DNA from: Lottia gigantea
Taxonomy: Eukaryota > Mollusca > Gastropoda > Lottiidae
Reading direction: 5' to 3'
Assembly (NCBI RefSeq): GCF_000327385.1
Contig: NW_008710397.1
Location: 1,201,178-1,265,177 of the forward strand
DNA: 64,000 nucleotides
The stretch's first letter is position 1; the number at the start of each line of letters is the position of its first letter. The translations under genes were made by a program, and so were the position numbers. Shown here piece by piece: positions 11,801 through 22,910 of this stretch. The notes under the pieces are model-generated. The model ran no database searches. It was not told the DNA's origin and saw only the letters and a program-made list of their open reading frames with translations.

Positions 11801-13089
11801 TAGGAAATAGGCTTGAGAACAAGATACACTAACGTTTGTTTTCTAGGGACATTCTGTTTGTTTTTATAGGTCGAAAAAATTAATGCTCAAATTTGTGAAT
11901 CCTATACCTATATATACACAAAATCTATTGAAATGAGTCCCTTAACGCTTCTTAAAGTTTTAACTACAAAAATCCAGCTGTTGATTTATTAACGCCAAAG
12001 CTATTTAAAAGTTTAAGTAAACTTTTAAAATTCGTTATGTTTTTTAGAAGCTGTTAGAAAACTACTAAAAACAATATGTAAAAAAAACCACAATTTTAGA
12101 GAAAAAATTTCTTTCACGTATTCTAAAGGTTTAAACTTATAATATCGAGCCATTGTAAAGCGAAACACCAAAACTTGGTCAAACTGCTAAATTAACAATT
12201 AGTTGTCTCTCTCAAATTCAGTTTGATTAAGTAGATACATTGATATAAATAGCATACTTTCAGGTATAATTTACGACGTTTTTGATAATAAAAATGTTTT
12301 ACAAAAAAGCGTAATGCTCATATAATAAGATTTTGTTATGTGACAGGGTGTTGTTGATCCAACTAGTATGCAAGTAGATGATGGAGGAGTTCAAATTTCA
12401 AAGGTATTTCGTCAGAAATGAGTTGGTATGCTTATGAATACATGAAGGCTTACTTACTCATATCCAATTAGGACTACCTCGATATCACTCTGCATTTGAG
12501 GAGAATGTATCTCTAAAACATTATAACCATCAGTACATTCTGTTAAAAGACTGTCATATTTAATACTATCGTTACTTATCATGTAACAGTAACCGTTGTA
12601 ACACTGAACACAACCTGCAAAAATCAAGCGTAAAGAGTTTTTCTAAATTGTCTATGTGTATCAGGGACATTGATTTGCACCATTCCAATTTTCAATCAGA
12701 CGTTTGTAGTTTCTGCAATTCCACACAATATAAGTACTTGACGACGTCACAAATCACCAAAAATGTTTCATCACTCAAGGCCCTTCAACAAATATCTAGT
12801 TTTAGTGGCATTGCAGGAACCACAGACGTCTGATTGACATTCTAAATGGTGAAAATTGATGCTATCAATGTCCCCGATACACATAAAAATTTTAGAAAAA
12901 CCTTTTTACAATCCCCTTAATACAACCGCTCGAGATTCTTTTCACTAATAAATTTGATTTATGTATATCTTCTTTTTTTTTTTTTTTTTTTTAGTCAAAT
13001 TCTTATTAAAAAAAAATCTTACCAATATTTTCTATAAATCCACATAATAAAACACTTAAAACAGAAAAATACAGTATAAATAACATCAT
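8072..13089 (-). CDS. membrane C-type lectin with mucin-like stalk (4 coding exons)
   Basis: Joining the minus-strand exons 13089-13023, 12614-12458, 11449-11235 and 8850-8072 gives 406 codons with GT-AG introns and matching phases (1, 2, 1). The product of 405 residues has: a signal peptide (1 to about 20, starting MMLFILYFSVLSVLLCG); a C-type lectin domain (about 24-146) with the expected Cys pattern, YIGLTD and the C-terminal WKSG...YTNFSP...DC...NYIC; a Thr/Ser/Glu stalk of TTSTVAE and TTSTEPE repeats (about 151-300); a Cys cluster (CAFKTITCRCG); sequons NTS, NET and NMS; and one membrane helix (YLGAGILVVLTVILLILDI) with a tail of about 12 residues. The EPN/QPD and WND sugar-binding motifs are replaced (SPSN, WQW), so calcium-dependent sugar binding is doubtful. 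Likely a cell-surface recognition or adhesion molecule; the role is inferred. Confidence 0.85.
8405..8836 (-). repeat. coding 21-bp minisatellite (mucin stalk)
   Basis: About 20 units with the plus-strand consensus GTTGTTTCTGCCACAGTAGA(T), alternating with units carrying TTTCGGGTTCAG. On the minus strand they code TTSTVAE, TTSTVTE and TTSTEPE. All length changes are multiples of three, so the frame stays open. Copy number is expected to vary between alleles. Confidence 0.9.
9166..9490. mobile_element. palindromic MITE, family A (TTAA ends), lectin intron 3
   Basis: The two halves are long imperfect inverted repeats of about 130 bases. The element starts TTAAAGAGATTGTAAAGAG and ends with its reverse complement. 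Inner landmarks are CATTCCAATT and CAGACGTCTG, and it carries TGACGTCA on both sides of the loop. TTAA at both ends fits piggyBac-like insertion. No transposase is encoded. Related copies are at 11015, 12629, 46160 and 60981. Confidence 0.8.
9537..9760 (-). mobile_element. SINE fragment, inverted
   Basis: Reads as the reverse complement of the SINE at 34658: GAAATGAATGTAGTTTTACG, then TTTCGATTTCCAACTGTCGA, then the central GTGACCTGCATC block. The tRNA-like head is absent or unrecognisable. Confidence 0.7.
10401..10780 (+). mobile_element. MITE, family B (AAGATGGG termini), lectin intron 3
   Basis: Family landmarks are TTAAAGATGGGTTTCCTTAT at the left end, AATTAAGCAAACTATTTG, TGACCTTTCTTGATCGGTCA, TAAGTATTAGCATTTTCATT and AAGGGAACCCATCTTTAA at the right end. 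In this copy the left end is diverged (TTTACAGATAGGTTTCC). The terminal inverted repeats contain TTAA. No ORF. Other copies are at 15208, 40299, 43263, 47784 and 52741. Confidence 0.8.
11015..11222 (+). mobile_element. MITE family A, right arm missing
   Basis: Begins TTAAATGGATTGTAAAGAGG and follows family A to the TGACGTCATC centre. It stops there, about a dozen bases short of the donor of lectin exon 3. Its left flank AAAATCAAGCGT is shared with the copy at 12629. Confidence 0.7.
11235..11449 (-). CDS. lectin gene exon 3 (second half of the lectin domain)
   Basis: Begins after the acceptor TTCTTTTTTAG and reads FSEFDFYIGLTDL, WKSGTAVSYTNFSPSN, KGKDCVFISS, WQWFSTPC and NLNYICFTEG. The donor is GAGG followed by GTAAGT. 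The intron upstream of the acceptor is a 31-bp minisatellite, and the donor side abuts a truncated MITE. Confidence 0.9.
11464..11822. repeat. 31-bp minisatellite in lectin intron 2
   Basis: About eleven and a half units of GAACATGATAAAGATTAGGA plus CATTGGCTTTT, with GCTTGTGAAC variants. The array starts within about 15 bases of the lectin exon 3 acceptor. Confidence 0.9.
12458..12614 (-). CDS. lectin gene exon 2 (first half of the lectin domain)
   Basis: The acceptor TTTTTGCAG is followed by codons reading CVQCYNGYCYMISND and TECTDGYNVLEIHSPQM, a typical N-terminal half of a C-type lectin domain. It ends with GGATATGA before the donor GTAAGT. A TTAA-flanked MITE begins about 15 bases upstream of the acceptor. 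Confidence 0.85.
12629..12920. mobile_element. palindromic MITE family A, lectin intron 1
   Basis: The left arm starts TAAAGAGTTTTTCTAAATTG, with the outermost bases lost. The right arm ends CCTTTTTACAATCCCCTTAA. Inverted arms carry CATTCCAATT and CAGACGT blocks. It sits directly next to the acceptor of lectin exon 2. Confidence 0.75.
13023..13089 (-). CDS. lectin gene exon 1 (signal peptide)
   Basis: Starts at the first of two adjacent ATG codons (13089-13087 and 13086-13084) and codes a hydrophobic leader. It ends with ATTG before the donor GTAAGA. The last base G is carried over to complete a Gly codon with the next exon. No clear TATA box was seen upstream. Confidence 0.8.
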
Positions 13090-13269
13090 ATCTACTAATA
13101 TACTCTATTTAACTCAAGTACTCTCAGCCCATGCTACTCAATAAGAGTCCGATCGATGTATTATTGACATATTTTAATGGTCAGTATGATTCCTTTTGTA
13201 AGCTGAAGTTCGAAATCACAAAATGAAGATTATTGATATTTCTAAGCAGACCCGGGCCTTAGAGTAGAC

Positions 13270-13477
13270 TAAAGGTGTGAATACACGATGTACGATGTCC
13301 GGTGCGATTTACGGTGCGGAATTGTCGATACAATAGAAAATAGAAGAAACGAATCGTGTACGCACCGTATCGGGACCCGTACCTCATGTGTTCATTTCTC
13401 CTTTTTTCTACTCTATCGATCATTCCGCACCGTAAATCGGACACCCGGGACACCGTACATCGTCTATTTCCACCTTA
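13270..13477. mobile_element. hairpin MITE with inverted arms of about 60 bases
   Basis: The left arm has CGATGTACGATGTCCGGTGC and GATTTACGGTGCGGAA. The right arm is its imperfect reverse complement (TTCCGCACCGTAAATCGGAC, then CACCGTACATCG). The outer ends are TAAAGGTGTG and CACCTTA. No ORF worth keeping. Similar AAGGT-ended hairpins occur at 33885 and 58930. Confidence 0.7.
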
Positions 13478-13479
13478 TT

Positions 13480-13565
13480 ACCACTGTCCTGACAGAATTT
13501 CCAATTACCCCAATAAAAGTGCACAAAGTAGGACGTAAAACTCCAATAATTTCATTTCCAGAAAT
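13480..13565 (+). mobile_element. SINE 3' fragment
   Basis: Matches the end of the SINE from CTGTCCTGACA through AAGTAGGACGTAAAACTCCA to the ATTTC-type tail, with an internal deletion relative to 34658. Confidence 0.6.
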
Positions 13566-15207
13566 TTCTTAAACGGTTTTGTCCATACCCGAGGAATATC
13601 ATTTTTAAGTATAAAACCCTATAACACTATTTCAAAGACCCAAAATGGAATAGAGCAATCGCTCTAGCTCGTGCACAAGGATGTAGAATATAAGAGCATG
13701 ATATTAGATATACGATATTATATATTTAAAGGGTGATTTCTCTTCATTCTTGATAAATCGAAAAATCAGATCAGAACATCAGATTTCAATTCTTAAAAAT
13801 GATATAAATAACTAAAATAGGGCTTTATCAGTTAATGGAGGCAAATGATGTCTTAAATAATCATATTTAGGCCCGTGCCTCTCAACAGGGGGAATTGAAA
13901 GACCATGGGGAAGGGGGGAAATGGGAAGGAATAGTCAGACCTGGGTGGAAACTGGGGGCATGGTGATCAACTACTGAAATTGGCATCATTCACCTCGGGA
14001 CATACAGAAAATCGTGAACGAACATTTGGCCCAAGGGTTACATTGAACTATCTCGATATGTGGTGTATGATTTTATATCCATTTTCGAATGAAAAACGTT
14101 TCAGAATGACTGCTTTATTTTGGGGAGGAGTACACTTGGATTGATCTCACTGAGGTTGAGAAACACTGATTTAGAAAAATATAGTCCTGTGCCAATATAC
14201 TGCTTAAACTTTCCTCATTGCCCACTTCCTGACTTTGTCATCTTGTATAAATTCATTTCGTGTCAACAAGAATATTTTTTCGGGAGAATCCATCTTGAAA
14301 TCATTGTTTTCATGCACGAGTGCACAGCCGAGGACAATTGGTGCTGAAGAAATTCAAATCGATTTTGGCTTTAAACAAATGTGACGAACAACTAGTCTTA
14401 CTTTACTATAAAAGTAGAAATAGAATCTTTCAGACTTGTTAATCGATGTCTAAGATCAGTGACCGATATAAGTATTTTCAATCTAATTCTATACTGAATG
14501 AGACGCGGGGCGAAATGGTGGTCGGACTCTCTTTTTGTACCAAAGAACTCATATGGTTTCAAAGTAGATATTCTTTTTAAAGATATAGTCTTTGTCACTG
14601 ACAATATTTGGCTTAGATGGTATTTTCTGATCATGAATTTCTGGAACGAGGACAAAATAGGTGTAAACAGATGCTATAAGTATTTCCAAAACTCATACAG
14701 AAAGTATAGGAAATATGGGGATTCACGCTATCGTACAATGAAGAATGGCCCGAAAGCGTCATTAATCTGCTCGTTTGGGATTTCCAACTGTTGATTTACT
14801 GTCTACAGACCTAAGCACCAAAAGACCATTTTCTCTACAATTATATTGTCGTATTTGATTTTCTTTCTAATGGTAACCTCGAGTAGCTTTCTAAAGACCA
14901 ATTCAAAAGACAATAAATGTTGATTATCGGATTGTTTTACTAATTATTTCATCTATTGTTCTTATATATATATATACAAATCAAGTCGTGCGTTTGTTGG
15001 AAAGTTACTGAACAGTAGGAGGCATTCGATTAGTCTAAACTATCGTGAATTCATGAAAAACGTTCGTTACGTTAATCAATTCTCGTATTCACTGACGTAT
15101 ATTAAGATTCGCACTCTTAAAATAGCGCTCAATATTCGACTGTGTGTCATAAGGAATAAATTAATAATAAAAAAAGGTTTCTTTGATACAATCAGTAATT
15201 GTTTTGG
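13566..15207. other. no recognisable gene
   Basis: AT-rich sequence with a G/A-rich patch at 13900-13950 and a degraded SINE-like piece near 14740-14790 (GGGATTTCCAACTGTTGA). Short ORFs on both strands at 14400-14790 show no recognisable feature. Confidence 0.5.
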
Positions 15208-15628
15208 TTAAAGATGGGTTCCCTTATTTTTATTTATGAAAATGAAAATGCTAATACTTATATGAATAGAAAGTAGAGGTGTTCTTATGACTCGGAAAAA
15301 TACCAGTTTGTCTCACTTGTCCATAATTTATTCATAATTAGCTAAATTAGAAGAGAATTACCAGCAGAATTTCAATGAGTGACAGATCAAGAAAGGTCAA
15401 AAAGTATTTTTTGTTTTTGTTATCCAGACTGTTCACACATAGACATTTGGCACTGTTGCAGTTTCGACCCCGTTCCCTTCCCGTTGAGCTATAAATGTGC
15501 CAAACTGGCAATTATATGCAATAAGAACATAATGATAAGATTAAGAATACATGATAATTCATTAAAAACACCAATTAATCAAATAGTTTGCTTAATTTGA
15601 CACTAAAAATAAGGAAAACCATCTTTAA
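15208..15628 (-). mobile_element. MITE family B, inverted, with a replaced middle
   Basis: Starts TTAAAGATGGGTTCCCTTAT and ends GGAAAACCATCTTTAA. The family order is inverted relative to 10401. Around 15430-15500 the usual middle is replaced by unrelated sequence. Confidence 0.8.
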
Positions 15629-15946
15629 AAGCTATGCTAAGTTTGAAAAAATGCTTTGGCCCGACACCTGTAACCAGGTGGAAATACCAGTTTTTTCTCA
15701 AGTCTTTTTGAAGGAATTACATCGATTTATCGGACTAACAAAACAGTCATTACTGTTAACAAGTCCAAAGGCGTGATATTTTTTGATCAATAATGTTGAG
15801 AAGCTAGTTAAAAATATTTCAAAGTACGAATAAGAGCTATTGATTACTACAGCAAAGTGAAAAAAAACAAGCTTACTTTTTCCCAGTAACATCACGTATC
15901 AGTATCGATGTTACTTTAATGCTCATTTTAAGTACTTTTCTCTGGT

Positions 15947-16110
15947 AGTGGCGGCACAAGGGCTTAAAGCCCCCCCCCCCCCCCCTCCCCCTTCTGAGAA
16001 ATGGTTTGTACACTTAGACACTTAGATTATGACGCCTCGACAGTTGTCCCCTGTTAGGCCAGTCTGCCCCTTATTTTGACCCCAGTTTTTAGAGGTTGAC
16101 ACCGCCACTT
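15947..16110. mobile_element. short hAT-like non-autonomous element
   Basis: Ends are AGTGGCGGCACAAG and its rough inverse GACACCGCCACT, matching the CAGTGGCG-type termini common to hAT elements. A run of about 20 C residues lies inside. Related pieces are at 17430-17465, 46410, 50192, 58133 and 61893. Confidence 0.5.
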
Positions 16111-18207
16111 CACAACATAATATAAAGATGGCCTAAGGTTGACTGACATGCATTGACAATACAGTGATTTAAACAGTGTACACATTTTTTCGGTTTATAC
16201 ATCGATAAACTGAAAAAATGTTCAGGTCATTACTAAAGTAAATGGCTTGTTTTATCATTATACTCAAAAAATGTGCATACCTTCCCTTTGAGCAAAATAC
16301 AAACGCAATATCTGGTCATGTTATTCTAGAGCGATAAATTAGAATGATGCACATGCAAAAAAGTGACCCAAGAACATTATCATTAGCTTAGAATAATGAA
16401 TCCCGTATATAAACTCAGACTATACTTGATGCGATCAAAATCTGAGGCTTACATTTCACTTTTAAAAACATGGACCTGGTCTTTTGAAATCCACGACCGT
16501 GAATAATGTTATATATAGATTTCAATCTGTGGTCGAATATAACAGTCATGATTGGATGATAGCACGATAGTCCCAATACAGTTCTTTATCTTCTCATCTC
16601 TTCATCAATTATTGTTATAAACCACAACATTACGTTTATGATGTCTTCTTTCAATTCTTCAAAGTAGACCGCGATAATTTTTAACACCGACCTGAGACAG
16701 GTGACAGGAAAAGGTCAAAGACAAAAACCATACTTCTTTATGGCTTGATTGAATGTCGTAAAATAGTTTCCCATCATTAAGTCGCTGTTTATTTTTACTT
16801 TTTTCTATTGTGCGACTACTTTTTCTATTAACCTCCATCTGGTCAAGCTGTGCATCATTTTCACGCCAAATTACGTGGTTACAATAACCTACGTGTTTAC
16901 GACATATCTCACGGCGGACATCTTTGTTTTATGGGTCCCTACATTCATCATGATGCCAGTTTCGTACCTCACTGATAAAAGAGTCGATGAATGGCCTACC
17001 TAGGGAGTACCATATTAAAGTATCCGAATGAACATTTTATTCATTTTTAACCATGTTAAACTAATTTATGTTGTGATTTTTCGGTCCACAATTTTCGTGC
17101 GTGTAAAAATACACGCAATGTCTTCAGATCACGTGAAAACCTTAAGATTAACCCTTTTATAGGACAGTAAAGATGGGCTTAGGTCGAAAGTGGCAAATTA
17201 TGTTACTGACCCAGAACATTTTTTAAACGGCATGTTTCATCTGATTTCTGCACTTTCCAACATCCGAAGAATTAGAAACTAGAACAGATGCAAATAGTTA
17301 CCATATGTACAAGCCTCCTATGAAGCGTCTGTGAGGGTTCTCCACAAGAAAACATTTGAAAAATAGAATTGATTTGATGCATTCTGACACATATTAAGGG
17401 CTACAAACTATTTTTCTAGACAGATAAATGACACCGCCCCTGTAAACCCTCTGGCGCCGCCACTAGTAAACCATTTTCTTACATGATGGCAATATAGTCA
17501 AACTTGTTTCTTTGATCGACTAATTTGACGGAAAATGTTTTGGGTGGTGGTATCCCAGACATTTCTGCTTTTTATTTGTAAAAAAGATCTTCATTGACGT
17601 TAATTGATCAGAAAAAAATATTTTATTAGAAAAATAAAAAAAAGAGATTGCAACTATTGTAATGAACTTTTTTAATGAGCACACAGAAGACAAAGATAGA
17701 CCGAGATAAATATAGTAAGGGACCCAGAGTACAGAACGAATGTCAATCACGATATCACCAAAACCATTACCATTGAATACAAATTACTGAGCACAAACGA
17801 TGACATCTTGACTAAGAGCTGTTGAATGGTCAACTTGAAGTATTTCAAATGGTTGGGGTTGTTTTTTAAAAGTCAATTATAGATATAGGGTCATTTGTCG
17901 TTTTGTATGAGGGTCACGTACAAAAAGTGAATGACATTATGAATTAGGTATGACACGTCGCGGTTTTTTTTTTTTAAAAAATTGAATGTAAGGATTTGTG
18001 ATTTGTAGGATTCGATTTTAATAAAATAAAACTTTCAGGCGCAATTTCTGCATTTGCCTCTCTGCCCTTGTCCTTACTAATTTAAGGTAAACATCATTTT
18101 ATGCAGGATACAAATCGGCAAGTTATGCCATAACAACATTCAATTCTTGATTTTTTTCGGGATTATATCCAACTCGTTATACGGCCCACCTTTAATATTA
18201 CATTTTG
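16111..18207. other. no gene; possible regulatory patch at 16670-16970
   Basis: No coding exon found. At 16670-16970 the sequence is less AT-rich and holds CAGGTGACAGG, AAAGGTCAAAGACA and ACGTGGTTACAATAACC blocks, which look like bHLH and nuclear-receptor type sites. This is only a resemblance. Confidence 0.4.
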
Positions 18208-19065
18208 AACAATTAGTAGTACACCACATTTTACCAGTTATATCATATTATTAGTACACCACATTTTACCAGTTATATCATATTATTAGTAGACCACATC
18301 TTACCAGTCATATCATGTTATTAGTAGACCACATTTTACCAATTATATCATGTTATTAGTAGACCACATTTTACCAGTTATATCATGTTATTAGTAGACC
18401 ACATCTTACCAGTCATATCATGTTATTAGTAGACCACATCTTACCAGTTATATAATGTTATTAGTAGACCACATCTTACCAGTTATATAATGTTATTAGT
18501 AGACCACATTTTACCAGTCATATCATAATATTAGTAGACCACATTTTACCAATTATATCATGTTATTAGTAGACCACATTTTACCAATTATATCATGTTA
18601 TTAGTAGACCACATTTTACCACTTATATCATGTTATTAGTAGACCACATCTTACCAGTTATGTAATGTTATTAGTAGACCACATCTTACCAGTTATATAA
18701 TGTTATTAGTAGACCCCATCTTACCAGTTAAGTAATGTTATTAGTAGACCACATTTTACCAATTATATCATGTTATTAGTAGACCACATTTTACCAGTTA
18801 AATCATGTTATTAGTAGACCACATCTTACCACTTATATCATGTTATTAGTAGACCACATCTTACCAGTTATATCATGTTATTAGTAGACCACATCTTACC
18901 ACTTATATCATGTTATTAGTAGACCACATCTTACCAGTTATATAATGTTATTAGTAGACCACATCTTACCAGTTATATCATGTTATTAGTAGACCACATC
19001 TTACCAGTTATATAATGTTATTAGTAGACCACATCTTACCAGTTATATAATGTTTCATATATATC
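18208..19065. repeat. 35-bp satellite-like array
   Basis: About 24 units of TTATTAGTAGACCACATC followed by TTACCAGTTATATCATG. Variants are CATTTTACCAATTATATC and TTATATAATG. The units are well conserved in length. No spacers like those of a CRISPR are present. Confidence 0.95.
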
Positions 19066-21769
19066 ATTATAGCAGTAGACCATATTTTAGCAGTTATATC
19101 ACGTGAATTAAACTTTTCATTAATTAGATATTGCACAAAATTGTTCGTTTGCAAAGAATTTAAGTATTTCTTTGTTAATTTTCCGGATACACGGATTAAC
19201 TATTTACACAGTGATTGTTATTGCAACTTTGTTTTTACCTTAAGATAAAAACGTTTAGTAACGCCTCGAGGGCAAACTATTTTATTTCTGGCCCAAACTT
19301 CCATAGAAACCACTATTTACAAGTATATAAATACCTATCAATAAATTTGAGGCTTGTTAAGCGAATCTATAAATCGATAAAGTGACAATTAAATTATCCA
19401 AGGACAGACATAATAAATATGATCTTTGAGAATATTACTAAACAATTACTAAACAATAATTAGGTCATTTCTTTAAATGGAATCTATACCAGTTAAAAAG
19501 ACATCGTCCCTTCCAAATGTTCCAACGAGCTGCTTAGTCACATAAAACGTAAATCTGTCCCTGATATATCTGATGTGGGTAATATTCAACTTTATGGCAT
19601 ATTGTTCGAGTATTAGACTCCCTTCGTCCACAGTTGTGCCAGAAGTAGTACGAATCCGTTAGCGGGTTGTAAATTATACATGAAAAAGGCTTCTAAAATA
19701 TGGTTTTTGACATCTATGTACCTACTTGCTCAACCTGAATTTGTTTTTTGAATTTGAAAGAGTTAATTAAAAACGGTGTGCAATTTTAGCCTACTTTGGT
19801 GTTGGTCTTATAAAAACTCCATTAATTTAGTTGAAATCTTTAGGATAAGTAGGAGACATATTTCTCTAGAATTTTCCGTTTACTTTGCTTAAATCCGTAC
19901 ATCAGTTTTCCAATCAAAAACCATAGCGACTCTAAAAGGTGTACGTAATCCTGGTGGAAACCTACGTAAAACTAGTTTCGGCAGAATGTTTTACGTTTTT
20001 ACTTTCAGACAAGGTAAAGCTCACAAAAATGGATTTGTCTATAATTTTCGTTAATTTGAGCACTTCAATTTTCTACCTACAAAAAGCAACAAAAAATCAT
20101 TTTTACCGTTTTTTTATCAATTGATTTTCAAGATGATATATTCATCCAGACTAACAGAGACTTTCTTCAACAAAGAAAACAAGATTTGAAAAAATTATTA
20201 TTTCTATTTCATTTTTTAGAAAAAGTTAATTTGCCTTGCTTTCACCATCTGTAGCGATAATGAGGCGATCATCTTAGTAGGGGGTTCGATATTGTTACTA
20301 ATTCTATTGACTATTGATGAGCATTCAACGTCTAATCTATTCATTTTCATGCTATTTGCTCTCCAAATTATAGCAGTTACAAGTCTTTTTAATAATATCG
20401 GATGGCATATGTTTGACTTAAACTTCATCCTTTGTTTATTATTTTCTCTCAAAATGCATGCATTATTAGTTTTCTGTCAAGAGATTGAAATGAAATGCTC
20501 GCTATTTTTCTCTGTATGAAGGGAAGTAACTCCTTCATTTGTAATCATCAATAATGTTAACATTAACTTCAACCAGTGAATAAGAGTCTCATAACAGTAT
20601 CATTATGAAGAAAATCTCGATTTTGTAGCAATGCGTTGACGAAAGTGCTGATTTTTGGAAGCAGTGTCTAGTGTTCAAGATTTTATAAAGCGTACATTGA
20701 AACCCATCACCTAATTTAACCTTAATATATTAGTAATTCTAATGAAATAATTTCAAGTCAGTGTCCTTATGGGATACACCTAATGAAGTCACTAGCCCCT
20801 CAGTAAAAATCCTCGTGACGTCACCGACCCGTTATCTGATTTTAAGTATTCGTACTTCAGGCTTGAGATACACGAATGTTGTGACAAGGAAGAAGTCGAT
20901 ATTTAAAACTGCAGAAAAATACAACTGCAACAACAATAGAAAAATAGCATATCAAGTTTCACACGAATTAGTCTTAAGATTTTATCATGTTTATCTTTGC
21001 AGAATATGAATGAATAGATATCCATATTTTTCACCCCTTTCACCTCCATGTTAGAAATTAAAACACACATCTATTGAAGAGCAAACTACAAGGGACGGGG
21101 ACAAGATTCGCTCTCTGATCAAAAGGTAAAAACAAAATAAATCTATTGAGATAGCTTGACCATGGTCACTTGGTGACAACTAGGTGGACAATGGAAGTGA
21201 CCATTAAATTGACAACATTAACAGCTTTATGGCCCTAGCACAATGGCCTGTTTAATAGAATTAACTCTATGAAGGACTCACACAAGTTCGGTTCAAATTT
21301 CCCTTTTTGGTTAATTCAAGCAGAAAACACTCTTTTTATGCTTGGTATACAGTTATTTTGTATTATAAAGCCAGCTTTGTGAATTTATGCTATCCATGTT
21401 TCTGTATGAGAAAAAGTGACCATCACTCAACGATGAACCTAAGTAGTGGTCAATTTCTTCAAAGTGTGAGAAAATTCTAATCTCACTCCAGGAGATTTTG
21501 AAACACCTGACAGCAATTCAACCTTTGATGTCAAACAGCCAAAACATTCATTTTCAAAGATCAATATCTATCTTATATTTTATTGGCATCTTTCAAATTT
21601 TTGGAGGAGTATTATATTTATTATGAGTTAGTTGGCTAGAGATAAAAACATATAAGTGGCAACAATTACATGCAAAAAATTGATATACTAACACTTAAAT
21701 AAATTTATTTATACTAAGTAGTTTTTCGCCATTGAGCACATTTTAAAAAATGATAATTATCCAATAAAA
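19066..21769. other. no recognisable gene
   Basis: AT-rich sequence. ORFs near 20216-20519 and 20761-21009 lack any recognisable motif or splice context. At 21170-21260 two ACAATGG sites (SOX-like) and a GGTCACTTGGTGACAACTAG imperfect palindrome are present. Confidence 0.45.
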
Positions 21770-22450
21770 TATTTTTAGATACAGGATAACTATTTGTTAT
21801 TTGTAATACTGATATTAGTATTTCAAAAATATTTGTTATATATTATTATATTAGTATATCATAACTATTTGTTATTAATGATACTTATTCAGTCAATGTA
21901 TAAGAAGTATTTTTGGATATAATACTGATATAAGTTTATCATGACAATCATATTATCAACAATATTTTTAGATATAGTATATCATAACTATTTGTTATTG
22001 ATAACAATAAGTTAGTATATAAGTAAGTATTTGTTATTAATAATGTGTCAGCATATTTTGTTAATAATACCATGTTAGTATATTTTAAGTATTTGTTGTT
22101 AATAATAATATGTAAGTATATTTAAGTATTTGTTGTTAATAATACTATGTTAGTATATTTTAAGTATTTGTTGTTAATAATACTATGTTAGTATATTTTA
22201 AGTATTTGTTGTTAATAATACTATGTTAGTATATTTTCAGTATTTGTTGTTAATAATAATATGTAAGTATATTTTAAGTATTTGTTGTTAATAATAATAT
22301 GTTAGTATATTTTCAGTATTTGTTGTTAATAATACTATGTTAGTATATTTTAAGTATTTGTTGTTAATAATACTATGTTAGTATATTTTAAGTATTTGTT
22401 GTTAATAATACTATGTTAGTATATCGTAACTATTTGTTGTTAGTATATTT
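21770..22450. repeat. AT-rich tandem array, 36-bp unit
   Basis: The core from about 22060 has roughly eleven units of TATTTTAAGTATTTGTTG followed by TTAATAATACTATGTTAG. The flank from 21770 carries older, irregular versions. Confidence 0.9.
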
Positions 22451-22624
22451 GAAGTTGTATATCATAACTATTTGTTGTTAAAATGTTAGTATATCATTTT
22501 CTTAATAAAATACTGAAGTTAGTAATCATAAATAATTTTAGCATTAATATTAATATTCGTAATCATAACTATTGTTGGTTATGATAATTTCATTATATCA
22601 TGGCCATAGCCATTAATAATATTT

Positions 22625-22910
22625 ATATGAGAATATCATAACTATTTTGTTTATTAAAAAAATACTGACATTAGTATATCAAAACTATTTTGTTTATTAA
22701 AAAATACTGACATTAGTATATCAAAATTATTTTGTTTATTAAAGAAATACTGACATTAGTATATCAAAACTATTTTGTTTATTAAAAAAAAATACTGACA
22801 TTAGTATATCAAAATTATTTTGTTTATTAAAAAAAAATACTGACATTAGTATATCAAAATTATTTTATTTATTAAGAAAATACTGACATTAGTATATCAA
22901 AACTATCCAT
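22625..22910. repeat. AT-rich tandem array, unit of about 41 bp
   Basis: About seven units of TATCAAAACTATTTTGTT followed by TATTAAAAAAATACTGACATT-type sequence, with length changes in the A run. Confidence 0.9.

Noticed and set aside
18208-19065. CRISPR array
   Set aside because: Units follow each other directly with no unique spacers, and the genome is an animal's. The same holds for the arrays at 27.7-28.5, 35.8, 37.2 and 22.1 kb.
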